Assembly: GCA_012329085.1 (NCBI GenBank)
Contig: JAAXQB010000033.1
Location: 1-15,759 of the forward strand
Direction: 5' to 3'
Origin: Methanosarcinales archaeon
GTDB lineage: Archaea; Halobacteriota; Methanosarcinia; Methanosarcinales; Methanosarcinaceae
DNA: 15,759 nt
Below the pieces are notes generated by a model that ran no database searches, was not told where the DNA came from, and saw only the letters and a list, made by a program, of their open reading frames with translations. Of this stretch, positions 13,762 to 15,759 are shown in pieces. Each line of letters starts with the position of its first letter. The first letter of the stretch is position 1. Made by a program: the position numbers and the translations under genes.

Positions 13762-15168
13762 TCATTTAAACAATGCATCTACTTTTTTAATTACAGAAGG
13801 TAATGAAAATACAACAATATGATCGTTTTCTTCTATCACATGCTCACCTTTTGGCACGATTGTAATTTCACCCCGTATAATCAGATTAATAAGGGCACCT
13901 TTTGGAAATTTTATAGAATTGATTTTTTTTCCTTTAACCTTGGATTTATTTTTTACAATGTATTCTACAAGCTCTGCCTTTTCATTCTCTATTGTTGTCA
14001 CGGCTTCTGTGCCTTTTATAAACTTAAATACTTCATTTAAAGTAGCCTTTCTTGGACTTATTGCAATATCCACTCCAACCATCTCAAAAAGAGGAGTGTA
14101 TTCAAGTCGATCTGCCCTTGCAATAACTTTTTTTGCACCAAGTTGTTTTGCCAATAATGCACATAATAAATTTTTCTCATCACTGTTTGTAATCGAAAGT
14201 ACAGTGTCCATATTTTGAACTTCCTCTTCTTTTAAAAGATTTACATCAGTTCCATCTCCAAAAAGAACTAACATTGATGGAAAATTCTCTGCGATATATT
14301 TACATCGTTTTTTATCATGTTCAATGATTTTAATATCCATGTTCCGCATTTTAATCAATTTTGCAAGATAAAATCCAACCATTCCTGCCCCTATTACCAT
14401 AATCTTTTCTTTTCGACCTGCAACTTCTCCAAATGTTTCACGAATTGAATTCATTGATTCAGATTTTCCTATCAAGACAATATGATCGTTTTCTTTTACT
14501 ACATCGGAACCATCTGGAATGATTACATTTCCATTTCTAAAAAGTGCACTTATTATACAACAGTTTGGGAGAGTGATATCTTTTATTTGTTTATTTACAA
14601 ATTCATTTTCACTCTTTATAATAAATTCCATCATCTCAGCTTTTCCATCTGCAAAATATTCTGCATCAATGGCTGAAGGGATGGTAAGAATATCTGCAAT
14701 CTCGGATGCAAGTACAAGTTCAGGACATATCATCACATCAATACCAATCTTTTCATGTGAAATAATGTGCCGCCTTGGTATAAAATTTAATTTTTTATTT
14801 TCTGTGTCATTATTTTCTGATGGAAAACCAATGTCTTTTTCATCCACTATATTTTCAATATAATCTGGATTACTAATGATTGCCATTGTTTTCAATAGCT
14901 CAGTTCCTTGTATCAATTTAGCTGTCATGCATGCAAGCATATTCACCTCATCTGAACCTGTGACTGCAATTAAAAAATAAGCATCCTCTATTGCCGGTTC
15001 AAGAATCTTTTTATTTGCACCATTTCCATAAATTGTCTGAATATCAAGTTCATTTGCTTTCGCACAAGCATTTTCATCATTATCAATTAAAATCACTTCA
15101 TTTTCAAAACATAACTGTTTTGCTATATGAAAGCCAGTTTCTCCAGCACCCAATATTACAATTTTCAT
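13762..15168 (-). CDS. trkA: Trk potassium uptake protein, NAD-binding regulatory subunit TrkA
   Basis: TrkA is the peripheral cytoplasmic regulator of the Trk K+ channel, binding NAD(H) and ATP/ADP. The 468-residue protein has two tandem RCK units. The first opens with MKIVILGAGETGFHIAKQL and the glycine loop GAGETG at 7-12; the second has VIGAGMVGFYLAKLI with GAGMVG at 260-265. Each is followed by an RCK_C domain, with matching NDHIVLIGK (227-235) and NDHIVVFSLPS near the end. A polar stretch at about 112-137 (PSENNDTENKKL) looks like a loop insertion in the first unit. It is the first gene of the operon with trkH 11 bp downstream, and is preceded by nearly 600 bp without a confident gene, so its promoter must lie just right of 15168. 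Confidence 0.95.
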   Translation of the reverse strand: MKIVILGAGETGFHIAKQLCFENEVILIDNDENACAKANELDIQTIYGNGANKKILEPAIEDAYFLIAVTGSDEVNMLACMTAKLIQGTELLKTMAIISNPDYIENIVDEKDIGFPSENNDTENKKLNFIPRRHIISHEKIGIDVMICPELVLASEIADILTIPSAIDAEYFADGKAEMMEFIIKSENEFVNKQIKDITLPNCCIISALFRNGNVIIPDGSDVVKENDHIVLIGKSESMNSIRETFGEVAGRKEKIMVIGAGMVGFYLAKLIKMRNMDIKIIEHDKKRCKYIAENFPSMLVLFGDGTDVNLLKEEEVQNMDTVLSITNSDEKNLLCALLAKQLGAKKVIARADRLEYTPLFEMVGVDIAISPRKATLNEVFKFIKGTEAVTTIENEKAELVEYIVKNKSKVKGKKINSIKFPKGALINLIIRGEITIVPKGEHVIEENDHIVVFSLPSVIKKVDALFK

Positions 15169-15537
15169 ATATTTTTCTACTCATTTTTCTTTTTTTACAT
15201 ATTTTTAAAATTGTATTGAAATAAATTTTAAATATGGTTGTTCGAGATAATTTTGTATTATTTTTTTAAAATATAAACATTCTAAATTATGCAACCATTA
15301 TATTAAGCATTTTCTAAATATTGCATTATGGAATACAATTCCATAAATCTACAATTTATGTTAATTTAATTTGATTTTGGTATGCAATAATAAGATATAT
15401 CCACTGAATACTTTCATTTTTTACTGTATTTTAGCTTCTGTATGTGCATTATAACTTAGTGTTTATTCTTTAAATCTTATATTCGCAAGCTTTCGCAAGC
15501 TTTCGCAGATTTTTTTAATATCTCATAGGGGATTTTG
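15169..15537. other. AT-rich intergenic stretch upstream of trkA
   Basis: No gene is visible. The trkA promoter should be here; TTTAAAATTTATTT on the minus strand (about 15217-15230) is one possible TATA-like site but is not distinctive. Only the decamer repeat at 15482-15507 breaks the AT-rich background. The palindromic family is absent. Confidence 0.45.
15482..15507. repeat. Tandem decamer repeat (2.6 copies)
   Basis: TTCGCAAGCT is repeated twice without mismatch and followed by TTCGCA, then a seven-base T-run shortly after. It contains AAGCTT and can self-pair only weakly. It stands out in base composition from its surroundings. It lies 30 bp before a small candidate ORF, so a regulatory or terminator-like role is possible. 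Confidence 0.55.
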
Positions 15538-15654
15538 ATGAAAAAATTATTAACAATTGGCACTCCTACAAAAAATAAAAATATTATGAACTTATTTGAT
15601 AGTATATACTCCTACTTTATCAGATTAGATGTCCATTCAATCGTACGATATTGA
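15538..15654 (+). CDS. Small candidate ORF of 38 codons, possibly a truncated gene
   Basis: ATG at 15538 is preceded by AGGGGATTTTG, a clear Shine-Dalgarno-like string with good spacing, which is rare in this window. The product starts MKKLLTIGTPTKNKNIMNL, and the frame runs to TGA at 15652-15654 with a mixed, rather protein-like composition. I recognise no family. It may be a genuine small protein, or the surviving 5' end of a gene broken by an early stop. No further open frame continues convincingly to the window edge. Confidence 0.3.
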   Translation: MKKLLTIGTPTKNKNIMNLFDSIYSYFIRLDVHSIVRY

Positions 15655-15759
15655 TTTTACTTTTCTAAATGGTTTGAGGTCACACCGTCTCACATGATTG
15701 GCTTATCTTGTAATATGACAAAGTCAAAATAATTTTAATCCATTATTTTAAATTTTCAA

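Overview
This window looks like chromosomal DNA of a very AT-rich methanogenic euryarchaeon. The evidence is a methanogenesis marker 8 (DUF2099) gene, an archaeal Lsm/Sm protein, a ThiD-ThiN fusion, an archaeal RecJ/GAN-type DHH protein with zinc-finger, S1 and OB parts, a small TOPRIM protein, an Isf-type iron-sulfur flavoprotein and TATA-like boxes close to start codons. The gene set fits the Methanosarcina/Methanomicrobia side of the methanogens better than the Methanococcus side. That placement is inference; no rRNA or tRNA gene is visible to settle it.

Layout. 1-410: a possible gene end at the left edge, then AT-rich DNA. 411-1256 (-): methanogenesis marker 8. 1456-3418 (+): precorrin-2 dehydrogenase and glutamyl-tRNA reductase, the start of the tetrapyrrole route that supplies siroheme, heme, F430 and corrinoids. 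3882-4292 (-): TOPRIM protein. 4319-4499: an island visibly richer in G+C that looks like a structured RNA. 4970-6382 (-): purF. 6665-6889 (-): Lsm protein. 7283-8629 (+): thiD-thiN fusion. 9172-11307 (-): RecJ/GAN-like phosphoesterase. 11673-12236 (-): iron-sulfur flavoprotein. 12317-15168 (-): trkA-trkH potassium uptake operon. 15169-15759: mostly empty, with a short decamer repeat and a 38-codon candidate ORF.

The most unusual content is between the genes from 3541 to 9120. Almost every gap there carries copies of one modular palindromic element. The core is a 22-bp hairpin unit (left arm such as GCTCATTCA, loop TTC, right arm TGAATGAGC) joined by AAA to give a 25-bp period. Stem positions change in a compensating way from copy to copy (A-T/G-C, C-G/T-A, A-T/G-C), so pairing is kept while sequence drifts. 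Better copies have a left end containing TTTATAAATTATATAC, which resembles an archaeal TATA box, and a right end GAGCTATCAAAAAT or GAGCTATTAAAAAT. The element touches or overlaps the stop codons of purF and thiDN and ends 17 bp before the Lsm start. A separate perfect 34-bp inverted repeat flanks thiDN. Intergenic DNA outside 3541-9120 shows none of this family. I do not recognise it as a described family; the sequence cannot say whether it is a mobile repeat, a set of small RNA genes or a processing/termination signal.

The genes are mostly housekeeping (tetrapyrrole, purine and thiamine synthesis, nucleic-acid processing, redox, K+ uptake) and form only two clear operons: precorrin-2 dehydrogenase-hemA and trkA-trkH.
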